Positions 33,923-44,157 of a stretch of 64,000 nucleotides of DNA are shown here, one piece after another (the stretch's first letter is position 1; the number at the start of each line of letters is the position of its first letter). This stretch comes from Saccharospirillum sp. MSK14-1 (GTDB lineage: Bacteria; Pseudomonadota; Gammaproteobacteria; Pseudomonadales; Natronospirillaceae). The stretch spans positions 1 to 64,000 of the forward strand of contig NZ_MIES01000005.1 of assembly GCF_003054965.1 (NCBI RefSeq). The letters are read 5' to 3'. The notes beneath the pieces are model-generated. The model was not told where the DNA came from. It saw only the letters and a list, made by a program, of their open reading frames with translations, and did no database searches. The translations under genes were made by a program, and so were the position numbers.

Positions 33923-34622
33923 AAAATTCGCCGTCTTCGGCCATGGTGTTGATGACAGTGAGTTGCTTGACGCCATCAGGTGTTCCCAACAACAGAACAT
34001 CGGCCGGACGCAACGCAAACAAGCCGTTGGTCACCACGCCGGGAATGTTGTTGATCTCTTTTTCCAGCGCGACAGCGTCGTCGATATCCAGTTCAAAGAC
34101 ATCGAGAATCTGATTGCCGTTATCAGTCACAGCCCCTTCGCGATACACCGGATTTCCCCCCATGGCCTGCAGTTTGCGGGCCACAGCACTGCGTGCCATC
34201 GGAATCACTTCCACTGGCAAGGGGAAGCTGCCGAGCTTTTGCACCGCCTTGGATTCATCGGCGATGCAGATAAAAGTTTTCGCCACAGAAGCGACAATTT
34301 TCTCCTGCGTCAGCGCCGCGCCACCGCCTTTGATCAACTGCAGCTTACGGTTGGCTTCGTCGGCACCGTCGACATAGACCGTTAACTTGTCGACCTCGTT
34401 CAGCTCAAACACCTCAATGCCATGACCGCGCAACCGCTCAGCGGTGGCGTCACTGCTGGCGACCGCGCCGCGAAACTCGTCTTTGACAGTGGCCAGCGCA
34501 TCAATAAAGCAATTAGCAGTAGAGCCGGTGCCGACGCCAATAATGGCCTCAGGCTTAAGGTCCGGCTTAATGAACTTGAGTGCCGCCTCGGCGACAGCTT
34601 GTTTCAATTCGTTCTGATCCAT
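33918..34622 (-). CDS. rpiA: Ribose-5-phosphate isomerase A
   Basis: Interconverts ribose-5-phosphate and ribulose-5-phosphate in the pentose phosphate pathway. 234 residues as expected (E. coli 219). Conserved segments are [34 protein letters not shown], the catalytic [14 protein letters not shown] and GNPVYREG. Leftward, divergent from ilvA, with a TATAAT -10 at 34649-34654. Confidence 0.96.
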   Translation of the reverse strand: MDQNELKQAVAEAALKFIKPDLKPEAIIGVGTGSTANCFIDALATVKDEFRGAVASSDATAERLRGHGIEVFELNEVDKLTVYVDGADEANRKLQLIKGGGAALTQEKIVASVAKTFICIADESKAVQKLGSFPLPVEVIPMARSAVARKLQAMGGNPVYREGAVTDNGNQILDVFELDIDDAVALEKEINNIPGVVTNGLFALRPADVLLLGTPDGVKQLTVINTMAEDGEFY

Positions 34623-34648
34623 ATCGGTCTCTCGTCATCTCTGGCTGC

Positions 34649-34654
34649 ATTATA
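34649..34654 (-). promoter_or_regulatory. -10 element of the rpiA promoter
   Basis: Perfect TATAAT on the minus strand, 27 bases upstream of the rpiA ATG. Only a weak -35 (TTCAAC, 18-base spacer) is visible. The region also holds the ilvA promoter on the other strand, for which TACAAT at 34735-34740 is a candidate -10. Confidence 0.5.
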
Positions 34655-34788
34655 GCCCGCAAAGGGACCTAGGTTGAAAAACAGTATGCCGCAATTCGCG
34701 GCCGTCGTGCATTTCCGGGCTGTAGCAAAAACCGTACAATCCTAAAGCGCCCAGCGCGCCCCATTCATCCGGACAGTAGGATTCGTTC

Positions 34789-36303
34789 ATGCTCGAACAG
34801 TACGTTAAGAAAATCCTCAACGCCAAAGTCTACGATGCTGCTATCGAAACGCCTTTGGAACCCGCCGCCTTTCTCAGCCGCCGGATGAATAACCAGATTT
34901 TAATTAAACGCGAAGACCTGCAGTCGGTGTTCTCGTTTAAGCTGCGCGGCGCCTACAACAAGATGACCACGCTGAACGAAGAACAACTGGCCAAAGGCGT
35001 TATCTGCGCCTCAGCGGGCAACCATGCTCAGGGCCTGGCTGAAGCGGCGCGGCTGATGGGCGTGAAAGCCACCATTGTCATGCCCAAGACCACGCCGGAC
35101 ATCAAAGTCGCCAACGTCCGTGCGCGTGGCGGTAAAGCGGTATTGGTGGGCGACTCGTTCGACGAAGCCCTGGCCCACGCGCAAAAACTGGAAGCCGAAA
35201 AAGGCCTGACCTTTATTCACCCCTTCGACGACCCGGACATCATCGCCGGTCAAGGCACAGTGGCGCGCGAAATTCTGCATCAGCACCGTGGCGCACCCAT
35301 CGACGCCGTTTTTATTCCGGTTGGCGGCGGCGGCTTGGCGGCGGGTATGGCGGCTTACATCAAATACCTGCAACCGCAGATCAAAGTCATCGGCGTTGAA
35401 TTCGAGGAAAGCGCTTGCCTGTCCGCCGCCATGAAAGCGGGAAAGCGAGTGACCCTGGATCAGGTTGGCATCTTTGCCGACGGCATTGCGGTGGCCCAAA
35501 TCGGCAAACACGGTTGGAAGATCTGCAAAGACCACATCGATGAAGTCATCACCGTGAGCTCCGATGAAATCTGCGCAGCGGTTAAAGACATCTTTGACGA
35601 CACCCGTTCCATCACCGAGCCAGCCGGTGCTACCAGCGTTGCGGGCATGAAGAAATTCGTGGCCCGCGAAGGCTGGGAAGGCAAGACGCTGGTGACCATC
35701 TCCTCCGGCGCCAACACCAACTTTGATCGCCTGCGTTATGTTGCCGAGCGCGCCGAAGTCGGTGAACACCGCGAAGCGATTTTGTCGGTCACCATTCCGG
35801 AACGACCCGGTGCATTTAAGCAGTTTGTGTCGATCATCGGCAAACGGGCTGTGACTGAATTCAATTACCGCTACGCCGACGACAACGAAGCGAAGATTTT
35901 CGTGGGTGTGAAAATCAGCAGCAACGAAGAGCGCCAGGAACTGGTGCAGGCGCTGCGCGACGCCGATCATGCGGTGCTAGATTTAACCGACAACGAAGTC
36001 GCGAAATCGCACATCCGCCATATGGTAGGCGGCCATGCGCCCGACATTGCCGACGAACGACTGTATCGCTTTGAATTCCCGGAACGACCGGGCGCGCTGG
36101 GTAAATTCCTTAACACGCTGGGCGGTAACTGGAACATTTCACTGTTTCACTACCGCAACCACGGTGCGGCCTATGGCCGGGTTTTGGCTGGCATTCAGGT
36201 GCCCAAGTCGGACATGAAAAACTTCCGCACCAAGCTGGATGAACTGGGCTACCCGTATTGGGATGAGTCTGAGAATCCGGTTTACAGCGTGTTCCTGGGG
36301 TAA
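34789..36303 (+). CDS. ilvA: Threonine ammonia-lyase, biosynthetic (threonine deaminase)
   Basis: PLP enzyme deaminating threonine to 2-oxobutanoate, the first step of isoleucine synthesis; inhibited by isoleucine in the family. 504 residues. PLP lysine K51 in SFKLRGAYNK; the phosphate loop is GGGGLAAG. Two ACT-like regulatory domains follow (about 325-410 and 420-504), each opening with a PERPGA motif, as in E. coli IlvA. Divergent from rpiA, a common pairing in gammaproteobacteria. Confidence 0.97.
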   Translation: MLEQYVKKILNAKVYDAAIETPLEPAAFLSRRMNNQILIKREDLQSVFSFKLRGAYNKMTTLNEEQLAKGVICASAGNHAQGLAEAARLMGVKATIVMPKTTPDIKVANVRARGGKAVLVGDSFDEALAHAQKLEAEKGLTFIHPFDDPDIIAGQGTVAREILHQHRGAPIDAVFIPVGGGGLAAGMAAYIKYLQPQIKVIGVEFEESACLSAAMKAGKRVTLDQVGIFADGIAVAQIGKHGWKICKDHIDEVITVSSDEICAAVKDIFDDTRSITEPAGATSVAGMKKFVAREGWEGKTLVTISSGANTNFDRLRYVAERAEVGEHREAILSVTIPERPGAFKQFVSIIGKRAVTEFNYRYADDNEAKIFVGVKISSNEERQELVQALRDADHAVLDLTDNEVAKSHIRHMVGGHAPDIADERLYRFEFPERPGALGKFLNTLGGNWNISLFHYRNHGAAYGRVLAGIQVPKSDMKNFRTKLDELGYPYWDESENPVYSVFLG

Positions 36304-36334
36304 CACGCTGGAGGGCGCTTAGGTGCTGCGCATC

Positions 36335-36371
36335 GGGAGACGGGAGACGCCAATCCGTTAAGCGTCTTCCG
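36335..36371 (+). repeat. Short interspersed repeat, left of the orphan gene
   Basis: Contains GGGAGACGGGAGACGCCAA and, downstream, GCGTCTTCCG (36362-36371). The 12-mer GGGAGACGCCAA (36342-36353) and the 10-mer recur exactly, in the same order, on the other side of the orphan gene at 36955-36966 and 37002-37011. Confidence 0.6.
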
Positions 36372-36435
36372 TCCGGACGGCGTAACGCTCCCACTTCCCG
36401 CTATACTCCCAAACTCACCCAAAACACCGCCCGCC

Positions 36436-36939
36436 ATGTCGCCCGCCGAACAGGAAAAAATAGAACTGGAACATCAGGCGGCGCGGCTGTTTATGCGCCA
36501 CTGGGAGCGCAATCAGGGGGTGCCCATTCGGCATATCTGGCACAACCGGCCGGATAAGCCCGATGTCTCCTGTTTTCTTGATGGCGAACGTCTGGACCTG
36601 GAAATCGCTCACCTCTACGGCAGTGAAGCCGAAGCCATGGCCATTCTCGGCCGCGACCTCAGCGACGCGACGGTGCGCGAGCTGGCCGAACTCAATGCCA
36701 GCGATACCGATGGACGTCTGCTGCGGGCGTTAAATCGCATCCTGGCGATGAAAGCCGAGAAAACTTACAACAGCGACCGCGTCTGGCTGGTCATCCGCAA
36801 CGCCAACCCGCACTGGTCGCGCACCGACATCGAAGCGCTGCAACACCACATCAGCGTGCCCGACGGCCACCCGTTCGAACAAATCTGGCTGGTGGCGGAT
36901 ATGTATGCCAGTAGCGGGATAGTGCAGTTGTATCCATAG
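36436..36939 (+). CDS. Hypothetical protein flanked by repeats
   Basis: 167-residue soluble protein I do not recognise. The N-terminal half has ARLFMRHWERNQG and then KPDVSCFLDGERLDLEIAHLYG, a charged beta pattern that faintly recalls PD-(D/E)xK nuclease-like folds (D...E-x-A) but lacks the catalytic lysine in the usual place. The C-terminus has a hydrophobic strand (DRVWLVIRNANPHW) and ends FEQIWLVADMYASSGIVQLYP. Codon use looks like its neighbours. Repeats lie on both sides (36335 and 36954). The function is unknown; the gene itself looks real from its composition and continuous frame. Confidence 0.6.
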   Translation: MSPAEQEKIELEHQAARLFMRHWERNQGVPIRHIWHNRPDKPDVSCFLDGERLDLEIAHLYGSEAEAMAILGRDLSDATVRELAELNASDTDGRLLRALNRILAMKAEKTYNSDRVWLVIRNANPHWSRTDIEALQHHISVPDGHPFEQIWLVADMYASSGIVQLYP

Positions 36940-36953
36940 ACGCTAAACGCTTA

Positions 36954-37011
36954 GGGGAGACGCCAAAGACCACTAACACAGCGTCCAGCGTCTCCCGTTT
37001 CGCGTCTTCCG
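36954..37011 (+). repeat. Short interspersed repeat with hairpin, right of the orphan gene
   Basis: GGGAGACGC (36955-36963) and GCGTCTCCC (36988-36996) are inverted and can pair; the block also holds the exact 12-mer and 10-mer shared with the left repeat. Such GGGAGACG-type intergenic elements occur in several marine gammaproteobacteria as far as I recall; copy number here cannot be judged from one window. Confidence 0.6.
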
Positions 37012-37055
37012 GCGCACAGCGCCAAACTGATCCTTTTTTATTCAGCCTAAGCGGT

Positions 37056-37061
37056 TATAAT
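37056..37061 (+). promoter_or_regulatory. -10 element of the typA promoter
   Basis: Perfect TATAAT, followed by a GC-rich discriminator GCGCGCCCC, 33 bases before the typA GTG. The region 17 bases upstream is T-rich (TTTTTT near 37034) with no clear TTGACA. It follows the repeat at 36954-37011. Confidence 0.55.
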
Positions 37062-37094
37062 GCGCGCCCCTTATTTCCCCCGGACCCTGAAGTT

Positions 37095-38912
37095 GTGATC
37101 GAGAACCTGCGTAATATCGCCATCATCGCCCACGTTGACCATGGTAAAACCACCCTGGTCGACAAGCTGCTGCAGCAGTCCGGCACCCTCGGCCGCAAGG
37201 ACCAGGGCGCCGAGCGCATCATGGACTCCAATGACCAGGAGCGTGAGCGCGGTATTACCATTCTGGCCAAAAACACGGCCATTAAGTGGCAGGACTATCG
37301 CATCAACATCGTCGATACTCCCGGACACGCCGACTTCGGCGGCGAAGTGGAGCGGGTATTGTCGATGGTCGACTCGGTGCTGTTGCTGGTCGACGCCGTC
37401 GACGGCCCGATGCCACAGACGCGTTTCGTGACCTCCAAGGCGTTCGAAAAAGGCCTCAACCCCATTGTTGTCATCAACAAGATCGACCGCCCGGGCGCCC
37501 GTCCGGATTGGGTCATGGATCAGGTCTTCGATCTGTTTGACCGCCTCGGCGCGACTGACGAACAGTTGGACTTCCCGATCATCTATGCCTCTGCGTTGAA
37601 CGGCATCGCCGGTGATGATCCGGAGAGCATGGCTGACGACATGACGCCGCTGTTCGAAATGATCACCAAGCAGGTGAAAGCGCCCAACGTCGAAATGGAC
37701 GGCCCGCTGCAGATGCAGATTTCCGCCCTCGACTACAACTCTTACGTCGGTGTTATCGGTGTCGGCCGCATCAAGCGCGGCAAGCTGAAGACCAACGATC
37801 AGGTGGTTGTGGTTGGCCGCGATGGCAGCAAGAAGAAAGGTCGCATCCTGCAGGTCATGGGTTACCACGGTCTGGAGCGTGTTGAAGTGCCTGAAGCCGA
37901 AGCCGGCGACATCGTCTGCATCACCGGCATCGAAGGCTTGAACATCTCCGATACGATTTGCGAACCGAACACCCCTGAAGCACTGCCCGCGTTGACCGTT
38001 GATGAACCAACAGTGAGCATGACCTTCCAGGTTAACGACTCACCCTTCGCCGGTCTGGAAGGCAAGTTTGTGACCTCGCGCAATATAAAAGATCGCCTGG
38101 ATCAGGAACTGATTGCCAACGTCGCCCTGCGCGTTGAACAGGGCGAAACTGCGGACAAATTCAAAGTCTCCGGTCGCGGTGAGCTGCACTTGTCGGTGTT
38201 GATCGAAAACATGCGCCGCGAAGGGTTTGAACTGGCAGTATCGCGTCCGGAAGTGGTGCAACGAGTGATCGACGGCGAAGTTCAGGAGCCGTACGAGCAT
38301 GTCGTAATCGACATCGAAGAACAGCACCAGGGCGGTGTGATGGAAGAACTCGGTTTGCGCAAAGCCGAGATGACCAACATGGAAAACGATGGCAAGGGCC
38401 GCATCAAGCTCGAGTTCATCGTGCCGTCACGTGGCCTGATCGGTTTCCGTGGCATGTTCCTGACACTGACCTCCGGCTCCGGCATCATGACCTCGATCTT
38501 CGATCACTACGGCCCGGTTAAAGGTGGCGAAATGTCCGGTCGCCAAAACGGCGTACTGGTGAGCATGGCCAAAGGCAAGACGCTGGCCTACAGCTTGTTC
38601 CAGTTGCAGGATCGCGGCCGTCTGTTGCTCGGTCACGGTGAAGAAATCTACGAAGGTCAGATCATCGGTATTCACAGCCGCGATAACGACCTGGTGGTGA
38701 ACCCGACCAAGGCCAAACAGCTCACCAACGTGCGTGCCTCCGGTACTGACGAAGCCACCACGCTGAGCCCGCCGATTCGTCATACTCTGGAACAGGCGCT
38801 GGAATTTATCGAAGACGATGAGCTGGTGGAAGTCACCCCAGAATCCATCCGTCTGCGCAAAAAGCTGCTGACCGAAAACGAGCGCAAACGCGCCGGTCGC
38901 GGCAAAGGCTGA
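37095..38912 (+). CDS. typA: Translational GTPase TypA/BipA
   Basis: Ribosome-binding GTPase of the EF-G/LepA family involved in stress adaptation and large-subunit assembly. 605 residues. The P-loop AHVDHGKT is at 12-19; RGITI is switch [13 protein letters not shown] is switch II, and NKIDR gives guanine specificity. The TypA-specific C-terminal domain follows ([25 protein letters not shown]). GTG start at 37095. A hairpin terminator follows at 38921. Confidence 0.97.
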   Translation: MIENLRNIAIIAHVDHGKTTLVDKLLQQSGTLGRKDQGAERIMDSNDQERERGITILAKNTAIKWQDYRINIVDTPGHADFGGEVERVLSMVDSVLLLVDAVDGPMPQTRFVTSKAFEKGLNPIVVINKIDRPGARPDWVMDQVFDLFDRLGATDEQLDFPIIYASALNGIAGDDPESMADDMTPLFEMITKQVKAPNVEMDGPLQMQISALDYNSYVGVIGVGRIKRGKLKTNDQVVVVGRDGSKKKGRILQVMGYHGLERVEVPEAEAGDIVCITGIEGLNISDTICEPNTPEALPALTVDEPTVSMTFQVNDSPFAGLEGKFVTSRNIKDRLDQELIANVALRVEQGETADKFKVSGRGELHLSVLIENMRREGFELAVSRPEVVQRVIDGEVQEPYEHVVIDIEEQHQGGVMEELGLRKAEMTNMENDGKGRIKLEFIVPSRGLIGFRGMFLTLTSGSGIMTSIFDHYGPVKGGEMSGRQNGVLVSMAKGKTLAYSLFQLQDRGRLLLGHGEEIYEGQIIGIHSRDNDLVVNPTKAKQLTNVRASGTDEATTLSPPIRHTLEQALEFIEDDELVEVTPESIRLRKKLLTENERKRAGRGKG

Positions 38913-38920
38913 TAAAAAAT

Positions 38921-38954
38921 CGGGCAACGCCACGGTATTGCCCGCTTTCCTTCT
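38921..38954 (+). terminator. Probable intrinsic terminator of typA
   Basis: CGGGCAA (38921-38927) pairs with TTGCCCG (38938-38944), followed by the pyrimidine-rich CTTTCCTTCT. Placed 8 bases after the typA stop. Confidence 0.6.
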
Positions 38955-39029
38955 CAGCTCACGGCATTCTGCAGTGAGCTGAACTACACTCTTTCCACTT
39001 GTTGTCTGTTCGCTTAGTGGAAGAGCGCT

Positions 39030-41024
39030 GTGCCCAACTCTGTCTTGGCCCCATCCCGGAAACGACCCTCCTTATCTCGACGTTTATTGGTCTGGATCGC
39101 TGGCCTGTTCGTCACCCTCGTTGTCATCACCACCACGATACAATTGAGCCTTGAGTATTCCGAAGAAGAGGAATCGGGCGCTCGTGAAATTGCCTTCACG
39201 CTGGCGAGCAGCCGGGATGTTCTCGCCAACGCTTTATGGAGTTTTGACCCCATTCAGATCCAGGCGTCTGCCGACCTGCTCTATGAACACGCGCTGATCA
39301 CCGCGGTGTACATCATTTCCGAAGACATTTCGCTCAACGAATGGCGTGGTCCTTCACGGACTTGGCCCGGTGTCAGCCAACATTTCGAATTGCCTGGTTA
39401 CCCCGACATCCACGTTGAAAGCATCGGCAATCTGTTCAATAAACGACTGCGTTTTACGCTCGACATCGTCTTCCCCGCCAATGGTGTGGAGTATTCCGTC
39501 GGCCGTGCGGTGGTGTATTCCGATGCGGGTATTATTCTCGGTGAAAGCTTGAACAACCTGGTCTTTACCGTCCTCAGTTCGATCTTGCTGTGTTTTATCT
39601 TGATCTTGGTGACGGCCATCTCAGTGCGCTACCTGGTTGAGAACCGACTGCGCGCTATGCAAGATGTGATTGCCACCATCGAACCCGAAGACGATGTCTT
39701 TCGCGCTCAGTTGTTACCGGGTTGGCTGGCCCGCGAAGAAGACGAAATTGGCTTGTTAGCAGTCACGCTGAATCGCTTACAAATACAACTGGCCGACCGT
39801 TCCTTACGCATTAAACAACATCAGCAAAACCTCGAGTTACAGATACAACAACGCACGCAGGAGCTGGAAGATACGTTGACGCAGTTGCGCATCAGTAATG
39901 CGCACAAGAATGAATTTCTGGCCAACATGAGCCATGAAATTCGCACACCGATGAACGGCATTATCGGCATGGCCGAGCTGATGCAAGACAGCGAATTAAA
40001 CCCGACTCAACACGACTACCTGGCCACCATTCTCAATTCGGCTCAAGCGCTGACCACCATTTTGAACGACATCCTCGACCTGTCGAAAATTGAAGCGGGC
40101 AAACTGGAATTGGAAATCATCGATTTCGATCTGCCCGACCTGGTTGATGAAACGCTGGCATTATTTATTAAGCCGGCAGAAGACAAAGGTATCGCGCTGA
40201 CTGTATCGCTCGACCCGGATCTGCCGCGACGCGTCAACGGTGATCCCAATCGCTTGCGTCAGCTGCTGTTAAACCTGCTCGGCAATGCGCTGAAATTTAC
40301 CGATCATGGGCAGATTGAGGTGCGAGTGCGCTCTACCGATCGTGCCGATCAGATGCATTTTGAAATTCGCGACACCGGTATTGGCATCCGCCAGGATCGT
40401 CAGAACGCGCTGTTCGATGCCTTTTTTCAGGCTCACAGTCAGGGCCGATATGGTGGCACCGGTTTGGGATTGGCCATCTGCCAACGACTGGTGGAGTTAA
40501 TGAACGGCCAGATCGGTTTCACCAGCCAGGTGGGGCAAGGGTCGACGTTCTGGTTCGAGATTGAACTGAGCCAGCATCAGGGCGAAGTCGCTCAGCCGTC
40601 GTCATTGCCGCACCCTGAAACACCTCAGCGTCCGTTGCGTCCGGCTCACCTGTTGCTGGTTGAAGATAACGTGGTCAATCAACGGGTGGCCGAGGGCATG
40701 CTGCATTCTTTAGGCATGTCAGTGGTGTTGGCCGTCAACGGCGAACAAGCCCTGAATCGGCTGCAGTCCGAGCCCTTCGATCTGGTGTTGATGGATTGCG
40801 AAATGCCGGTGATGGATGGCTACGAAGCATCGCGGCGGATTCGCGCGCTTGAGGATGATGTCTTGCGACAGATTCCCATCATCGGGTTGTCCGCTCACGC
40901 CATGATGGACCATCAGCGCGAAGCCTTGGAGGCGGGCATGGATGGTTATCTGACCAAACCCCTGCGCCGCCAGGCATTAGCCGCCATGTTAGCGCGCTGG
41001 TTACCGTCGGATCAGTCGGGGTAA
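39030..41024 (+). CDS. Hybrid sensor histidine kinase/response regulator
   Basis: Membrane-bound hybrid kinase, 664 residues. Helices at about 19-40 and 176-200 enclose a periplasmic sensor of about 135 residues with no domain I recognise. A HAMP-like linker and coiled coil (260-290) lead to HisKA with H302 ([12 protein letters not shown]), HATPase ([22 protein letters not shown]) and a C-terminal receiver with D589 ([13 protein letters not shown]). No HPt domain is present, so a separate phosphotransfer protein or output is needed. GTG start. No response regulator gene is adjacent. Its 3' end overlaps the convergent batD end by 13 bases. Confidence 0.9.
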   Translation: MPNSVLAPSRKRPSLSRRLLVWIAGLFVTLVVITTTIQLSLEYSEEEESGAREIAFTLASSRDVLANALWSFDPIQIQASADLLYEHALITAVYIISEDISLNEWRGPSRTWPGVSQHFELPGYPDIHVESIGNLFNKRLRFTLDIVFPANGVEYSVGRAVVYSDAGIILGESLNNLVFTVLSSILLCFILILVTAISVRYLVENRLRAMQDVIATIEPEDDVFRAQLLPGWLAREEDEIGLLAVTLNRLQIQLADRSLRIKQHQQNLELQIQQRTQELEDTLTQLRISNAHKNEFLANMSHEIRTPMNGIIGMAELMQDSELNPTQHDYLATILNSAQALTTILNDILDLSKIEAGKLELEIIDFDLPDLVDETLALFIKPAEDKGIALTVSLDPDLPRRVNGDPNRLRQLLLNLLGNALKFTDHGQIEVRVRSTDRADQMHFEIRDTGIGIRQDRQNALFDAFFQAHSQGRYGGTGLGLAICQRLVELMNGQIGFTSQVGQGSTFWFEIELSQHQGEVAQPSSLPHPETPQRPLRPAHLLLVEDNVVNQRVAEGMLHSLGMSVVLAVNGEQALNRLQSEPFDLVLMDCEMPVMDGYEASRRIRALEDDVLRQIPIIGLSAHAMMDHQREALEAGMDGYLTKPLRRQALAAMLARWLPSDQSG

Positions 41025-42589
41025 AGCTGCGCCGGATCGGCTTTGCTCGGTGACCCCTGTCGCTGTTGCTTTAGCAACGCGCTCAATAACCGCTTCCGCT
41101 CGGCGCGACTGGGCGCCGCAGACGGTTCGGGGCCATAGAGGCTGGCATTTACTCGCCCCCAAATGGCGGCTGCGGACGCGGGCAGTTGCGCCAGTGATTG
41201 GTAGGGCTCAACCCCTTCCTGCACCAACCAATCCAGTACGGCCCGTCGAAAGCGCAATGGATCACGCTCATCCAGTAACTGGGCCGGTCGCAATGGCTTT
41301 GGCTTAACGGGCCGCGTGGATGGCGCGGCGGGCCGGCTGCGGCGCTTACGCCAGATCAGCATACCCGTCAGCAACCAGCCCAAACCCAGGGCAAGGCTGA
41401 TCCAGGGCCAGATGGTGCGCACAGGCAGGACGGATTCCGGCAGCGCCTCGGTCGGCAGCGGCGTTGGCTGCAATGCCTGACTGGCTTCGGGCAGTACGTC
41501 AATGGTCCGCGCAGGTAACTCCGCATAGGCTAACTGATCGCGCTGCAGATCCCACCAGGGCAACCTTAGGGCCGGCAGACGCTGACGACCGGGGTCCGTC
41601 AACACCAAGGCCGCCAGATCGCGGCGCTGACGATCATTGAACTCCGGTGCGTTGCGATACAGCCGCCAGCTTTCGTCCGTCATATTGGCCAGGGGATCGG
41701 GCAGCCGCGTCGGCGGCAACCCATCGACCTCGGTAATCACGGTCCAGTCCTGGGGCGCATGAGCGGTCAGTTGTAACTGCTCGGGCAGATTATCGCTGAG
41801 CGTTAAGGTTCTGGCAGGTAACCAGGCAGCGTCATCGGGGTATTCATCGGGGATGGGTTTGACGGCCATGTGGATGCCCGGATGAGTCCGCTCCACCGAC
41901 CGCCACTCGCCATAAGGCCCGGCCTGATACCGACCCACAAAGCGAATCGGCGGAATCTCCAGTTGCCCGGGGTGGTCCGCGATCAGGCGGTACTTCAGCC
42001 GAAAGCGTCGAATCTGGCTGCCATTGCGGTATTCAGTGACGTTGCTTTCATCAAGCAGCTCGATGTTGAAATCGCCAAAACTCAGATCGTCGTATTCGCC
42101 CTGCAAACGCACCTGATACCACAGGTCGAGCGTTATCTGGGTGGGCTGTCCGATATAAAGCTCGCGTTCATCAACCGTGACCTCCAGCCGGACCGCATCG
42201 GCCGGTAAGGCATCGCCTCGGTTAGCCGGGTCGAGCACCTCAATTAGAATGCGTTCACTGCGCTCATCCCCAAAACGGAAGGACGGCACCTGCAAGGTGC
42301 CAATATGACGCGGGCGTAACCACAGATGCCATTCGCGCCACGCTTGAATACTGCCGTTACTGGAGCGACGCAGACGCTGCCCCTGGGTTTGCTGATCGAT
42401 GTCAAAGAGCGCCGACAGGGGCGTTAGATCCAGCGGGTAACGAGCACTGTCCGGATTAGCGCGGATGGTGAGTTCCAGGTGTTCGTCCTGATACAGCCGA
42501 GTGCGGTCGACCTCGGCCTCCACCGCCGCCCGGGCGGCTGTCTGAGCCAATACGAGCGCCAAGACCAGACACAGCCGACGAGCTACCAT
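41012..42589 (-). CDS. BatD-like oxygen-tolerance/aerotolerance protein
   Basis: 525-residue envelope protein: a signal peptide (to about residue 21), an extracytoplasmic BatD region of beta-sandwich repeats (RPRHIGTLQVPSFRFGDERS; ELYIGQPTQITLDLWYQV), a transmembrane helix at about 397-415 and a basic cytoplasmic tail. Last gene of the MoxR-type operon. Bat proteins are proposed to form a membrane complex with VWA partners and a MoxR chaperone, linked to stress tolerance. Overlaps the BatB gene by 7 bases. Confidence 0.85.
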   Translation of the reverse strand: MVARRLCLVLALVLAQTAARAAVEAEVDRTRLYQDEHLELTIRANPDSARYPLDLTPLSALFDIDQQTQGQRLRRSSNGSIQAWREWHLWLRPRHIGTLQVPSFRFGDERSERILIEVLDPANRGDALPADAVRLEVTVDERELYIGQPTQITLDLWYQVRLQGEYDDLSFGDFNIELLDESNVTEYRNGSQIRRFRLKYRLIADHPGQLEIPPIRFVGRYQAGPYGEWRSVERTHPGIHMAVKPIPDEYPDDAAWLPARTLTLSDNLPEQLQLTAHAPQDWTVITEVDGLPPTRLPDPLANMTDESWRLYRNAPEFNDRQRRDLAALVLTDPGRQRLPALRLPWWDLQRDQLAYAELPARTIDVLPEASQALQPTPLPTEALPESVLPVRTIWPWISLALGLGWLLTGMLIWRKRRSRPAAPSTRPVKPKPLRPAQLLDERDPLRFRRAVLDWLVQEGVEPYQSLAQLPASAAAIWGRVNASLYGPEPSAAPSRAERKRLLSALLKQQRQGSPSKADPAQLYPD

Positions 42590-44157
42590 AGCGTCGCCCC
42601 TGGATCGGTAGTCGGTGCCTGCCGGTATTCCTGCTGCAACCGGCGTTCTAACAGATTGCCCCGGGGTGGTGGCACTCGATTCAGCAGTTGTTCGAGCCGC
42701 GCATTCTGCACCCGCTGCTGGGCCTCCAAGGCGGCTTCGGCGGAGTTTTCGCCCGCTGACGATTGGGCGGAAGAGTCACCTTGCTCAAGGTCGAGCGATT
42801 CACTCGGTCGGTCGTCTGCCTCTTCCGACTCATCCGCTTGTGGCGGCGGATGCCGCGCCAGAAAGTCGGCCACCAACTGGCGATTGTACTGCGCCGCCGG
42901 GTGATCACTCTGAGCCAGCGCCTGATCATAAGCCTCCAGCGCCGCCTCCAGTTCGCCCAGATGCACCAGTGCATTGGCGCGATTGTAATGTGCATCGGCA
43001 TCATTGAGCTGCGCCCAATACTGCGCAGCCGTGGCATAGTCACCGGCTTCGAAGGCGAGCTGAGCTTGTAATTCTGGGCGCTCGGTTAAGTCTCGTCCCC
43101 GATCGATATCCCCCTGACGCCAAGCTTGATAAGCCTTTTGTTCGGCGTTTTGCCACAGTGTGTCGGCGGCCACCGGCAGCGGCTGCCAAAGCAATGCCGA
43201 GGTGCCCATCAATGGCACCAGGAACACCAGCCCTCGTCGATACCAGGGCAGCAGCAACAGCAGGGCGGGCAGCAATAACCACGGACCGATATCCTGAAGC
43301 GACGACCCGGCCAGACCGATACTGCGGCGAACCGTCAACCACTCAACGGGTGGTTCAGACCCCAACGCCAGCAATTGACCATCGAGTCGCCGGGCCGCGC
43401 GTTGAAAGGCGTCGCGGTTCAGACTGGCGACCACCAGACGGTCACCGTCGGTCACAAACCCATCGCCATTGGGCAAGGATATCGGCCCACCTTCTTCGGT
43501 CCCGACGGGCATAATCCAGGTGCTGCCACCGCTGCTGTTGTCACTGTTGATCACGTCGAGCCTGTCGCCGCCCGGATCGTCCGTCAGCCAGAGCCGATGC
43601 AGCGGTTGGCCAGCCAGTTGCGCCTCTTTCTCCGCCAGCAACTGGAAGGCGAGATCCGGGCGGTTGCCGTAACGTGGCATTTGAAAGGGATCGAGCTGCT
43701 CCAACTGCAACGCCAGAGTCTGGGCGTCTTCGGTCAAAGGCATCAACCAATGCGCTGAGGCGGAATAGACAATGACGGCGGTGCGTTCAAACAAGCCGGA
43801 GCCGGCCCAGTCGAGTACGGTACGGCGGGCTCGCTCCAGCCGTGACGGCGTCAGGTCTTCCGTCGCCATCGACAGTGTATTGTCCAGGATCACCACCAGA
43901 TTGCCGGTACTCAAACCGGTCGTGCTGGTCTGGGTCCGTGCCGGTCCGGCTAAGGCGACGATGATCAGTACACCCGCCAGACCCAGCATCCATTGATGAC
44001 CCACGGGGTCACGTCCGGCCTGATGATCGAGCGCTTTCAGCAAGTCCGGTTCAATCAGCCGTGACCAGCTGCCACTGCGGCGCCGACGCCAGCACCAGAG
44101 CCAGCCCAGAACCCAAGGCAAAATCAGCAGCAACAGCCAGGGACGCAACCAAGTCAT
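42583..44157 (-). CDS. BatB-like VWA-domain membrane protein with TPR region
   Basis: 524 residues from the ATG at 44157, which overlaps the batA stop by 4 bases. Two N-terminal helices (6-22 and 58-72) precede a VWA domain with a MIDAS-like D92-N-T-L-S96, where the first serine of DxSxS is threonine. Two more helices follow at about 300-335, then TPR-like helical repeats (WAQLNDADAHYNRANALVHLGELEAALEAYDQALAQ), so it combines BatB and BatC features. The C-terminus is an acidic, Gln-rich tail. Interaction with BatA and MoxR is inferred. Confidence 0.87.
   Translation of the reverse strand: MTWLRPWLLLLILPWVLGWLWCWRRRRSGSWSRLIEPDLLKALDHQAGRDPVGHQWMLGLAGVLIIVALAGPARTQTSTTGLSTGNLVVILDNTLSMATEDLTPSRLERARRTVLDWAGSGLFERTAVIVYSASAHWLMPLTEDAQTLALQLEQLDPFQMPRYGNRPDLAFQLLAEKEAQLAGQPLHRLWLTDDPGGDRLDVINSDNSSGGSTWIMPVGTEEGGPISLPNGDGFVTDGDRLVVASLNRDAFQRAARRLDGQLLALGSEPPVEWLTVRRSIGLAGSSLQDIGPWLLLPALLLLLPWYRRGLVFLVPLMGTSALLWQPLPVAADTLWQNAEQKAYQAWRQGDIDRGRDLTERPELQAQLAFEAGDYATAAQYWAQLNDADAHYNRANALVHLGELEAALEAYDQALAQSDHPAAQYNRQLVADFLARHPPPQADESEEADDRPSESLDLEQGDSSAQSSAGENSAEAALEAQQRVQNARLEQLLNRVPPPRGNLLERRLQQEYRQAPTTDPGATLW

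Noticed and set aside
35011-35970. 319-codon open frame on the minus strand inside ilvA
   Set aside because: Antisense shadow of a canonical, complete ilvA.
36436-36939. Restriction endonuclease
   Set aside because: No methylase partner and the catalytic lysine of PD-(D/E)xK is not in place; left as hypothetical.
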